Assembly (NCBI GenBank): GCA_002491565.1
Contig: DKWE01000088.1
Span: 1-14,647, forward strand
DNA length: 14,647 bases
Origin: Lachnospiraceae bacterium UBA7160
GTDB lineage: Bacteria; Bacillota; Clostridia; Lachnospirales; Lachnospiraceae
Direction: 5' to 3'
In this document: piece after piece, positions 6,130 through 13,281 of the stretch
How positions within the stretch are numbered: the stretch's first letter is position 1
Layout of the letters: each line of letters begins with the position of its first letter
The notes under the pieces: generated by a model
Seen by the model: only the letters and a program-made list of their open reading frames with translations
Databases searched by the model: none
What the model was told of the DNA's origin: nothing
Position numbers and translations under genes: made by a program

Positions 6130-7941
6130 ATGCAGAAAAGAAAAATAACATTGAAGCGTTGGATTCTGAAAACAGTACTGGTCGGATTGCTTGCTATGGC
6201 CGCCATTGTTTTGATTGTGCCGTGGTATATTGGATCCAAAATGAGGAATCAGGCCCGGGAAGCGAATGAAAAGCTGGCGGCTGTCTATCTGGAATTTTTG
6301 GACACCAATGTAGAGGGCCTGAATAAGCTTCTGTCCCAGTTTGCCGCGAATACCTACGATATTTCGATTCTGGCGATATCGGAGGACAAGATGCAGAGGT
6401 ATTTTTCGGAGCAGAATGTGATGCAGAAGCTGGAAGATGCCAGCATGATTTATAACGTCTTTGACGGGATTTTTGTATATTCAGACAGTAAAATCGATCA
6501 GAAATTTCTCTGCCAGGTCGGTTCGGGCGGGAATGGCCGACAGGTAGGCCAGATGAAGGAAATTGTAAGGGATTTTGAAAAGAACTATTCAGTGAATACC
6601 TGGGAGCTTGTGCAGTATGAAGATCAGGAATATATGATGCGGGTGGTAAAGACCGGATCGACCTACTGTGGAGCCTGGATTGAAACTTCCTCTCTGATCC
6701 GCCCATTCAAGAATATTCAGTTTGACGAGATGGGAACCGCGCTTTTTCTGGACAGAGAAGGAAAGGTGCTGCATGGCGCGGTAGGCATGTGCGCTGATAT
6801 GGAGCGGCTTTCGGAAGAAAATAACGGCCGCATTGTCAGGCTTGACGGGGCAAAATACCTTCAGATTGCACAGTCATCGAGGGTTATGCCGGTGTCTATG
6901 GTGATCCTGATGCCGGAAGAGGTGTATCTTGGTGATATTTATACGATTCAGAATGTGATCGGGCTGCTCCTTGGAATATCGCTTTTGATTTTTCCGGTAT
7001 TGTGGAGGCTGCTTTCCCGGAACGTATCCCGGCCGGTGGATCAGCTGACGCAGGCGATGGAGGAGGTGCAGAAGGGGAAGCTTGAGGTACGGATAAAGCC
7101 GGAGGGAAAATTCCTTGAGTTCGAAGAAACGGGCAGATATTTTAATGGCATGGTGTCTGAGATCGAGAGGCTTAAGAGAGATGTCTACGAGAGAACGATC
7201 AGTGAACAGAAGACGGAGCTTCAGTATCTTCAGACGCAGATTCGGCCGCATTTCTTTTTAAATGCCTTGAATGTCATATATTCGTTTTCTCTTGTGAAGA
7301 GGAATGATCTGATCGAAAAGATGGTGGTCTGCCTGAGCAAATATTTTTCCTACCGGTTCCAGAGCACGGATTCCTTCACGCGGTTCGGATACGAGATCGA
7401 GCATATCGAAAATTATCTGGAGCTGCAGCGGCTGCGGTATCACAACGAGTTCGAGTCACAGATCGAGGTGGAGGAGGTCCTTCTGGATGCAAAGCTGCCG
7501 CCTCTGGTGATCCAGACCTTTGTAGAGAACAGCTTGAAATACGGAATTTCCAAAGATAAAGCGTTTGAGCTGGAAATCACCGCGGAGCCGCTTACAGTTG
7601 GAAAGGAACAGAAGCTTCAGATTACTATTATCGATAATGGACCAGGGTATGAGCAGGAGGTACTGGACGCAGTTGGGAAGCGGCAGCAGATCAGGCACAG
7701 CCATGGTCAGGGAATCGGGATCAATAATGTCATACAGCGTCTGAGGCTGCTTTATCAGGAAGAGGCGTGGGTGCAAATCTCAAATATGGAGGGCGGAGGC
7801 GCGTGTTCTGTGATTGTCATACCGCTGGAATTTGCGGAAGAGGATGAGGAAGAAGAAGCAGCAGAAGGGGAACCTGTGGAAGAGGGAACAAAAGAGGAAC
7901 CTGCGGAGGGGAAGCATGAACACGATTTTACTTGTGGATGA
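6130..7941 (+). CDS. YesM-type sensor histidine kinase
   Basis: This 603-residue membrane kinase of the YesM/LytS (His_kinase) group is typical of carbohydrate-sensing two-component systems in Bacillota. TM1 (about 12-34) and TM2 (about 272-294) enclose a large extracytoplasmic sensor region. A HAMP domain follows (about 295-347; RPVDQLTQAMEEVQKGKLEV). The phospho-acceptor motif is QIRPHFFLNALNVIYSF with H374. The ATPase part has the N-box VIQTFVENSLKYGI (N467), IDNGPGYE (501-508) and GQGIGINNVIQRL (526-538). I chose ATG 6130, which has GAGGG (6118-6122) at 7 nt and is followed directly by a basic N-terminus and TM1. In-frame GTG codons at 6079/6082 would add a polar tail, and the strong AAAGGAG at 6055-6061 is too far from them. 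The C-terminus carries an unusual glutamate-rich tail (about 570-597) and overlaps the regulator gene by 26 nt. Confidence 0.93.
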   Translation: MQKRKITLKRWILKTVLVGLLAMAAIVLIVPWYIGSKMRNQAREANEKLAAVYLEFLDTNVEGLNKLLSQFAANTYDISILAISEDKMQRYFSEQNVMQKLEDASMIYNVFDGIFVYSDSKIDQKFLCQVGSGGNGRQVGQMKEIVRDFEKNYSVNTWELVQYEDQEYMMRVVKTGSTYCGAWIETSSLIRPFKNIQFDEMGTALFLDREGKVLHGAVGMCADMERLSEENNGRIVRLDGAKYLQIAQSSRVMPVSMVILMPEEVYLGDIYTIQNVIGLLLGISLLIFPVLWRLLSRNVSRPVDQLTQAMEEVQKGKLEVRIKPEGKFLEFEETGRYFNGMVSEIERLKRDVYERTISEQKTELQYLQTQIRPHFFLNALNVIYSFSLVKRNDLIEKMVVCLSKYFSYRFQSTDSFTRFGYEIEHIENYLELQRLRYHNEFESQIEVEEVLLDAKLPPLVIQTFVENSLKYGISKDKAFELEITAEPLTVGKEQKLQITIIDNGPGYEQEVLDAVGKRQQIRHSHGQGIGINNVIQRLRLLYQEEAWVQISNMEGGGACSVIVIPLEFAEEDEEEEAAEGEPVEEGTKEEPAEGKHEHDFTCG

Positions 7942-9496
7942 TGAGTATCCGTCGATTGAGGCGATTTTGACATTGGTGGACTGGAAACGCGCGGGCTTTG
8001 ACCAGGTACTGACTGCAGACAGTGTGGCGTCTGCAAAGTTACAATTTGCAAAAACACAGATCAAAGTGCTCCTGTGTGATATAGAGATGCCGGGGGAGAC
8101 GGGGCTTGATCTGCTTTCCTGGCTCCGCAGCTATTCGCCGGAGACGGTTGGCGTCTTTCTGACCTGCCACGCGGACTTTACTTATGCGAAGGAAGCAGTG
8201 CGGATGGGGGCTTTTGATTATCTTTTAAAGCCTGCCGCGATGGAGGATATTGAAGCGGTCACTGCGAGGGCGCTCGCGGAATGGGAAAAAAGACAGGAAC
8301 ACACTCAGAAGGAGACGCTCTGGAAGAATAATAAAAATACAGTGATTGAGCGTTTCTGGTGGGATGTGTTTCATCATCTTGTGCCGGATGACCGGGAGAG
8401 GCTGAGGGCGCAGATAGAGCGGAAAAGCCTGCCGGTGCTTCCGGAAGCGGAGTATCTGCTGATGAGCTGCGTGGTGCGGCAGTGGAATCTGGATTTATCA
8501 GTGTGGGAAAAGTATGATCTTGATTATACGATAAAAAATGTGCTGGAGGAAGTGTTTGCGTTTGCCTCTCCGTTTCTGATCTCCGATACGATCAACAGGA
8601 CCTGGGTGCTGTTTCAGTTCAGAACCGGAGAAAAGCCGGATCTGGACAGGGCGCAGAAGGCGATCGAACGGTGCCAGGAATTTATGAAAGAGTATTTCCA
8701 CACGAAGGTCTGCTTCTATATTGGGGAGCTCTGCAAAATAGAGAAGCTGTATGAGATGTACAGCCGGCTTGGGAAGCTTGAGAGCAGCAATGTATCTTAT
8801 GACGACAGGATTTTTTTCCTAACAGGCGCCAGCAGGCCAGGATCCGGGGAAACCGATGTCCAGAAGGAGCAGGAGCTGTGGAAGCGGCTGCTGATGGAGC
8901 AGAAAAGCGAAGAACTCTGTATCCGGATCAAGGGGTATATACGGAAGATGGTACTGGATGAAAGTATGAACAAGGATGTGCTTCTCGGAATCTATCATGA
9001 TGTCCTGCAGGTAGTCTATTCGGTGCTGACGGAGCACAATATATCGGCGCAGCAGCTGCTTGGTAATTTTGAGGAGGAGTATCAGGATGCGCTGGCTTCC
9101 AGCACGAGGATGGAGGAGCATCTGGAGCATATCGTAAGGACCTCGGTGGATTATATGCGGGCGACGCAGAATCAGGAGGGTGTGGTCGGAGAGATAAAAA
9201 AATACATTGAGGAGCATCTGAGCGAGGATCTTTCGAGAAATGCACTTGCAGAAATCGCGTGCCTGAATCCGAACTATCTCGCCCGGCTTTTCAAGAGCAG
9301 GACGGGATATTCGCTGGTGGACTATATCACCAAAAGGAAAATGGAAAAGGTCAGAAAGCTGCTCCTGACAACGGACTGGTCAGTGTCGCAGATCGCGCTG
9401 GAGCTGGGGTATACCAATATGCCTTATTTTTCGAAGGTTTTTAAAAAGGAGGCAGGGTGTACGCCGGTGGAGTACAGAAAACGTCAGGAAGCCTGA
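7916..9496 (+). CDS. YesN-type response regulator with AraC DNA-binding domain
   Basis: This 526-residue transcription factor is the presumed partner of the overlapping kinase. The N-terminal receiver has D8/D9, phospho-acceptor D55 (LLCDIEMPGETGLDLL), T83 and K105 (YLLKPAAMEDIE). A long middle region (about 130-420) has no motif I can name and fits the central part of YesN-like regulators. The C-terminal AraC domain (about 423-526) has two helix-turn-helix units, including LAEIACLNPNYLARLFKS and the signature IALELGYTNMPYFSKVFKK, and ends in TPVEYRKRQEA. ATG 7916 is supported by GGAGGGG (7905-7911), which lies inside the kinase coding region, so translation is coupled. Likely targets are the binding protein-permease-esterase genes downstream, whose upstream region holds inverted repeats. 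Confidence 0.94.
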   Translation: MNTILLVDDEYPSIEAILTLVDWKRAGFDQVLTADSVASAKLQFAKTQIKVLLCDIEMPGETGLDLLSWLRSYSPETVGVFLTCHADFTYAKEAVRMGAFDYLLKPAAMEDIEAVTARALAEWEKRQEHTQKETLWKNNKNTVIERFWWDVFHHLVPDDRERLRAQIERKSLPVLPEAEYLLMSCVVRQWNLDLSVWEKYDLDYTIKNVLEEVFAFASPFLISDTINRTWVLFQFRTGEKPDLDRAQKAIERCQEFMKEYFHTKVCFYIGELCKIEKLYEMYSRLGKLESSNVSYDDRIFFLTGASRPGSGETDVQKEQELWKRLLMEQKSEELCIRIKGYIRKMVLDESMNKDVLLGIYHDVLQVVYSVLTEHNISAQQLLGNFEEEYQDALASSTRMEEHLEHIVRTSVDYMRATQNQEGVVGEIKKYIEEHLSEDLSRNALAEIACLNPNYLARLFKSRTGYSLVDYITKRKMEKVRKLLLTTDWSVSQIALELGYTNMPYFSKVFKKEAGCTPVEYRKRQEA

Positions 9497-9753
9497 GCGT
9501 TACCGTTCATGCATCTACTGTCCCGCGAGGTGTTTTCGTGCAGCATGCACAGAGGGATGAATAGTGATATCTTTGGTGCAAAAAGTGTAAGAAAGGAATG
9601 CTGCTTTGTGTAATAATAAGGCAAAGAAAAGAAACGGCGTGACTGCTTGACCCCGGGAGACAGCAGTTGCCAAACCGTTACGAAACAGCATCTAAGGAAA
9701 CACTGCGCAATTCCATTTGCGGCAGTTCTTAAGCATCAAGGAGGAAAAATCAT
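9497..9753 (+). promoter_or_regulatory. Regulatory intergenic region upstream of the sugar-binding protein gene
   Basis: This 257-nt gap separates regulator from transporter genes and is the expected site for the operon promoter. Visible elements include a perfect hairpin GTGCA/TGCAC (9538-9542 with 9546-9550). TGTAATAAT (9609-9617) resembles an extended -10 but has no good -35. A weak promoter pair is TTGCCA (9667-9672) and TCTAAG (9691-9696) at 18-nt spacing. A nested inverted repeat lies at 9633-9679. I found no perfect catabolite-repression (cre) site. Neither promoter guess is strong. Confidence 0.4.
9633..9679 (+). promoter_or_regulatory. Nested inverted repeat, possible operator or leader hairpin
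   Basis: ACTGCT (9642-9647) pairs with AGCAGT (9662-9667), and the flanking AACGG (9633-9637) pairs with CCGTT (9675-9679), giving two nested arms of 6 and 5 bp. The centre contains CCCGGG. It lies 75-120 nt before the binding-protein start, so it could be a regulator site or a leader RNA hairpin. No T-tract follows, so it is not a terminator. Confidence 0.35.
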
Positions 9754-11238
9754 ATGAAGATGAGAAAACTTACGGTATGGACGATGGCGGCCTGTGTAAC
9801 AGCTTCCACTCTGGCAGCTGCCGGATTTGCGCAAAGCGGCAAAGCAGAAGAAGAGACCGCGCATCTGGAGCTCTACGCGATGTCCTTCGGAGGAAACAAT
9901 GACAGTCTTGAGAAAGTAAATCAGGCGGTGAACGACTATATCAAACCGCTGATCCATGCGGATGTGAAGCTCAATATTGTCAATTATGGCTCGTATGCGC
10001 AGCAGGTCAATCTGATGATGTCGGGCTCGGAGCCGGTGGACCTGATGCTGTCAACCGGACCGCTGACTTCCAATCTGGCAGGACAGGGTGCTCTGACGGA
10101 GCTGGACGAATTGCTGGAAAATTACGGCGGCGATATCGTGGAAGTCATGGGCGAGGACGTACTTGCCTCCTGCCGGTATGGCGGTGAGGTCTATGCAGTG
10201 CCGACGAACCGTGATCTGGCGCGTTCCGTCTGCTACTACTACCGCGATGATATCAACCAGGAACTCGGACTCGGGCTGGAGAATGCCAAAACACTGGAAG
10301 ATATTGAGAAATGTTTTGAGATTATGCATGAGAAGGACCCGGATATGGCGGGCATCGCGGGAAACAATACCCAGAGCCTGATGGGGGCATGGAACTGGGA
10401 TGCGATTTCCAACAACTACGGCGTGCTGCTGAATCTCGGGGAAGAGCTCAAGGTGGAAAATCTGTATGAATCCGAGGATTATATCAAGATGGTAAAGTTG
10501 ATGCATGAATGGTATCAGAAGGGCTACATTTTCCAGGAGATCACGACCTCCACCGTTTCCAATCCGGATCTGTTCGCGACAGGAAAGATGCTTGGATTCT
10601 TTGCAAACGGCAATCCGACCAGTGATAATTCACAGAGCCAGATGCTTGGCGGGCCGATTAAGCATATTGAGCTGGTAGAGCCGTATATGTCCTCCACGAC
10701 GGTTCAGACCGCCTGCTGGACGATCCCGCACAATTCAGAAAATCCGGAGAAGGCGATGGAGCTGCTGAACCTGATGTACACGGATCCGGTGCTGGTGAAT
10801 CTGCTCTGCTACGGCATTGAGGGCGAAAATTATGTGGTGAAGGATGCGGAAAACGGCATCATCGGCTATCCGGACGGGCAGAATTCACAGACAAAGACCT
10901 ATGATAACACGATTGGATGGACCTGGGGAAATATGCTGATCGGTTACACCTGGGAGGGTGATGATCCCGATGTCCATGCGCAGATGATCGAGTTCAACAA
11001 TTCTGCAAAGCGTTCCAAGGCGCTGGGCTTCACCTTCGATCCGACCAATGTGCAGAACGAGACGACCGCCTGTGCGAATGTCGCTGCAAAGTATACAATC
11101 GGTATCGAGAGCGGCGCACTGGACCCGGACGAGGCGCTTCCGAAGTTCCAGGAAGAACTGAAATCCGCCGGGATTGACCAGATTATTGAGGAGAAGCAGC
11201 GTCAGCTTGACGAGTGGGCTGCAGCCAACGCAGAATAA
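9754..11238 (+). CDS. ABC transporter extracellular sugar-binding protein with DUF3502 domain
   Basis: This is the extracytoplasmic solute-binding component of a CUT1-type carbohydrate importer (family 1 binding protein, LplA-like). It is 494 residues long. Residues 1-33 look like a secretion signal: a basic start (MKMRK), a hydrophobic core to about residue 26, then AQSGKAEEE. The mature binding fold follows. The C-terminal 74 residues begin SKALGFTFDPTNVQNE and end DQIIEEKQRQLDEW, matching DUF3502, which is usual in LplA-like proteins. The typical lipobox ending in L-A-G-C is absent, and the only nearby cysteine is C14 (TMAAC) after a short hydrophobic stretch. ATG 9754 has AAGGAGG (9738-9744) 9 nt upstream. 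The substrate cannot be read from the sequence; an oligosaccharide is likely given the family and neighbours. Confidence 0.93.
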   Translation: MKMRKLTVWTMAACVTASTLAAAGFAQSGKAEEETAHLELYAMSFGGNNDSLEKVNQAVNDYIKPLIHADVKLNIVNYGSYAQQVNLMMSGSEPVDLMLSTGPLTSNLAGQGALTELDELLENYGGDIVEVMGEDVLASCRYGGEVYAVPTNRDLARSVCYYYRDDINQELGLGLENAKTLEDIEKCFEIMHEKDPDMAGIAGNNTQSLMGAWNWDAISNNYGVLLNLGEELKVENLYESEDYIKMVKLMHEWYQKGYIFQEITTSTVSNPDLFATGKMLGFFANGNPTSDNSQSQMLGGPIKHIELVEPYMSSTTVQTACWTIPHNSENPEKAMELLNLMYTDPVLVNLLCYGIEGENYVVKDAENGIIGYPDGQNSQTKTYDNTIGWTWGNMLIGYTWEGDDPDVHAQMIEFNNSAKRSKALGFTFDPTNVQNETTACANVAAKYTIGIESGALDPDEALPKFQEELKSAGIDQIIEEKQRQLDEWAAANAE

Positions 11239-11243
11239 TGTGT

Positions 11244-11350
11244 GAAGGGAGGATGCTGCAAAATTGCCGGAAGGTACAATTTATGGTATGCGATCAGGTG
11301 GATAAATACCAGGACTTGTATCTCCGCTGCATTTTGCAGCATCCTCCTTC
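11244..11350 (+). repeat. Long, nearly fully paired hairpin between binding-protein and permease genes
   Basis: Positions 11244-11264 pair with 11331-11350 over 20 base pairs, with only one bulged G. Pairing continues inward. GC (11266-11267) pairs with GC (11329-11330). CGGA plus GGTACAA (11268-11279) pairs with TTGTAT plus CTCCG (11316-11326) over 11 pairs around one bulged A. GGTAT (11285-11289) pairs with ATACC (11306-11310), leaving an apical region of 16 nt. About 38 pairs are possible in 107 nt. It starts 6 nt after the binding-protein stop and ends 78 nt before the permease start. There is no T-run, so it is not a normal terminator. It may protect the upstream mRNA 3' end, or it may be a MITE-like insertion. 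Confidence 0.75.
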
Positions 11351-11377
11351 GTCATAGAGAATTGGTTTTTGTTTTGA

Positions 11378-11390
11378 GCGGCTCTGCCGC
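11378..11390 (+). other. Short GC-rich hairpin before permease gene
   Basis: GCGGC (11378-11382) pairs with GCCGC (11386-11390) around a TCT loop. It lies between the long hairpin and the permease ribosome binding site (AGGAGGT, 11417-11423). Five bp only and no T-tract; the function is unclear. Confidence 0.3.
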
Positions 11391-11428
11391 ACAGTTTCGC
11401 ATGCCAGAAAATCATCAGGAGGTCAGGA

Positions 11429-12364
11429 ATGCATACAACAACACATAAAAAAGCAAACCGGAAAAAAATGCGCCGGTATCTGCCGATCTACTTTATGGCT
11501 CTGCCTGCGCTGATCTATATATTCATCAATAACTACATACCCATGGGCGGCATGGTGATCGCCTTTAAAAATTACAAGTTCAACAAAGGCATCTGGGGCA
11601 GCGACTGGGCAGGCTTTAAGAATTTTGAGTTCCTGTTCCGGACGAAGGATGCGTGGCTGATTACGAGAAACACACTTCTTTACAATCTGGCATTTATCGT
11701 TCTGGATACGGTGATTGCGATTGCGCTTGCAATTCTGCTCAATGAAATACGCTCGAAGCGATGCAAAAAATTCTATCAGACCGTTCTGCTTCTTCCCTAT
11801 CTTTTGTCGATGGTCATCGTCAGCTATCTTGTCTATGGATTTTTAAGTCCCGATCAGGGGTTCGTCAACAAAACGATTCTGTCCTCTCTGGGACTGCAGG
11901 GACAAAACTGGTATGCAAAGCCGGAAATCTGGCCGTTTTTGATCGTCTTTGTTCATCTGTGGGTCATCGTCGGATACAACAGTGTCATTTATCTGTCTAC
12001 GCTGGTCGGAATTGATAAAAGCTACTATGAGGCAGCGGATGTGGATGGTGCGACGATGTGGCAGAAAATCCGCTATATTACCCTGCCGAATTTGAAGCCA
12101 ACTGTGATTACGCTTTGTCTGCTGAGTATCGGAAGGATCTTCTATTCAGACTTCGGGCTCTTTTATCAGGTTCCGCTGAATTCCGGAACGCTGTACGACG
12201 TAACGAGTACCATCGATACGTACGTTTACCGGGGGCTTATGCAGAGCTCCAACGTCAGCATGTCGAGTGCGGCAGGTGTGTATCAGTCGCTGGTAGGCTT
12301 TGTGCTGGTGCTGTTCGCCAACTGGGTTGTCAATAAAATCAGCAAGGAAAACGCACTGTTCTAG
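11429..12364 (+). CDS. ABC sugar transporter permease, LplB/YteP type
   Basis: This integral membrane subunit forms half of the import channel of a CUT1-type carbohydrate ABC transporter. It is 311 residues long, with a basic cytoplasmic N-terminus (KKANRKKMRR) and about six membrane segments. The first is at about 18-35 (YLPIYFMALPALIYIF) and the last near the C-terminus. The ATPase-docking EAA loop is YYEAADVDGATMWQKIRYI followed by TLP (199-220). IPMGGMVIAFKNYKF near residue 37 is typical of the LplB/YteP subgroup. AGGAGGT (11417-11423) lies 5 nt before ATG 11429. It works with the binding protein upstream and the second permease, which starts 11 nt after its stop. No ATP-binding subunit is in the window. 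Confidence 0.95.
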   Translation: MHTTTHKKANRKKMRRYLPIYFMALPALIYIFINNYIPMGGMVIAFKNYKFNKGIWGSDWAGFKNFEFLFRTKDAWLITRNTLLYNLAFIVLDTVIAIALAILLNEIRSKRCKKFYQTVLLLPYLLSMVIVSYLVYGFLSPDQGFVNKTILSSLGLQGQNWYAKPEIWPFLIVFVHLWVIVGYNSVIYLSTLVGIDKSYYEAADVDGATMWQKIRYITLPNLKPTVITLCLLSIGRIFYSDFGLFYQVPLNSGTLYDVTSTIDTYVYRGLMQSSNVSMSSAAGVYQSLVGFVLVLFANWVVNKISKENALF

Positions 12365-12375
12365 GAGGGAAGCTT

Positions 12376-13263
12376 ATGAAACGGACAAATAGAAATTTTC
12401 GCATCGGATGTCATATCGTCTTGATTCTGGTCAGCCTGATCATTTTGATTCCCTTTCTGCTGCTGCTGTCCTCTTCTTTTACCGAGGAACAGACGCTGAT
12501 CGCAAAGGGTTATTCCATTTTGCCGCGGGAGATTAGTCTGGAAGCGTACCGGTATCTGTTTGGCGGCGCGGGGAATATTGTGCGGGCTTACGGTATTACG
12601 TTTCTGGTAACTGCCATCGGTACGTCTGCCGGTCTGCTGATGACGGTGCTGCTGGCTTACGCACTTTCCGTGAAGGATCTGCCGTTCCGGAAACTGATTT
12701 CATTTCTTGTGTTTTTCACGATGCTTTTTAATGGCGGTCTGATCCCGACCTATATGATGTATACGAATGTGTTTCATATTAAAAACACCTTGGCGGCGCT
12801 GATTGTTCCGTCGCTGATGGTCAATGCCTTTTTTGTAATCATTGCGAGGAGCTTTTTCGAGACGAATATCCCGAAGGAGGTCGTGGAAGCGGGGCGGATC
12901 GATGGCTGCGGTGAAATCCGTATTTTCTTCAAGGTTGTCATGCCGATGTCGCTTCCGATCATGGCGACGATCGGGCTGATGATTGGGCTTGGGTACTGGA
13001 ATAACTGGACGAACGGACTTTATTATATTACGGATAAAAATCTGTTCAGTGTCCAGCAGCTCCTGACGGAGATGGTCAAAAATATGCAGGCGCTGCAGAG
13101 CGGAGAGCTGGCTGGCATGGACCCGTCGACGGTGCAGAATCTGCCCTCCACTTCCCTTCGGATGGCGACGGCAGTAGTCAGTGTGATACCGGTTATGCTG
13201 ATCTATCCTATTTTCCAGAAATATTTTGTGAAGGGGATCGCGGTCGGCGCAGTAAAAGGCTGA
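12376..13263 (+). CDS. ABC sugar transporter permease, LplC/YtcP type
   Basis: This is the second membrane subunit of the CUT1-type importer, 295 residues. The N-terminal segment (about 11-32) is followed by the periplasmic-side SSSFTEEQTLIAKGYSILP that is characteristic of LplC/YtcP proteins. Five more membrane segments follow. FFTMLFNGGLIPTYMM spans 113-128. The EAA loop is VVEAGRIDGCGEIRIFFKVV followed by MP (169-190), and YWNNWTNGLYYI (207-218) is also typical. The C-terminus ends in FQKYFVKGIAVGAVKG, the usual tail of this group. AGGAGGG (12363-12369) overlaps the previous stop codon and lies 6 nt before ATG 12376, so the two permeases are co-translated in one operon. Confidence 0.95.
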   Translation: MKRTNRNFRIGCHIVLILVSLIILIPFLLLLSSSFTEEQTLIAKGYSILPREISLEAYRYLFGGAGNIVRAYGITFLVTAIGTSAGLLMTVLLAYALSVKDLPFRKLISFLVFFTMLFNGGLIPTYMMYTNVFHIKNTLAALIVPSLMVNAFFVIIARSFFETNIPKEVVEAGRIDGCGEIRIFFKVVMPMSLPIMATIGLMIGLGYWNNWTNGLYYITDKNLFSVQQLLTEMVKNMQALQSGELAGMDPSTVQNLPSTSLRMATAVVSVIPVMLIYPIFQKYFVKGIAVGAVKG

Positions 13264-13281
13264 GAGAAAGAGGTGGCGAGT

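Noticed and set aside
5936..6148. A 70-codon frame in the leader before the YesM-like kinase
   Set aside because: It covers both terminator-like hairpins, lacks a proper ribosome binding site and has no recognisable similarity.
11239..11358. A 39-codon ATG frame reading through the long hairpin just after the binding-protein stop
   Set aside because: There is no ribosome binding site before ATG 11239, and the internal ATG at 11254 is too close to GGGAGG. The sequence is explained by its self-complementarity.
11242..11448. A 68-codon GTG frame between the binding-protein and permease genes
   Set aside because: No ribosome binding site, overlap with the long hairpin and permease start, and no recognisable domain.
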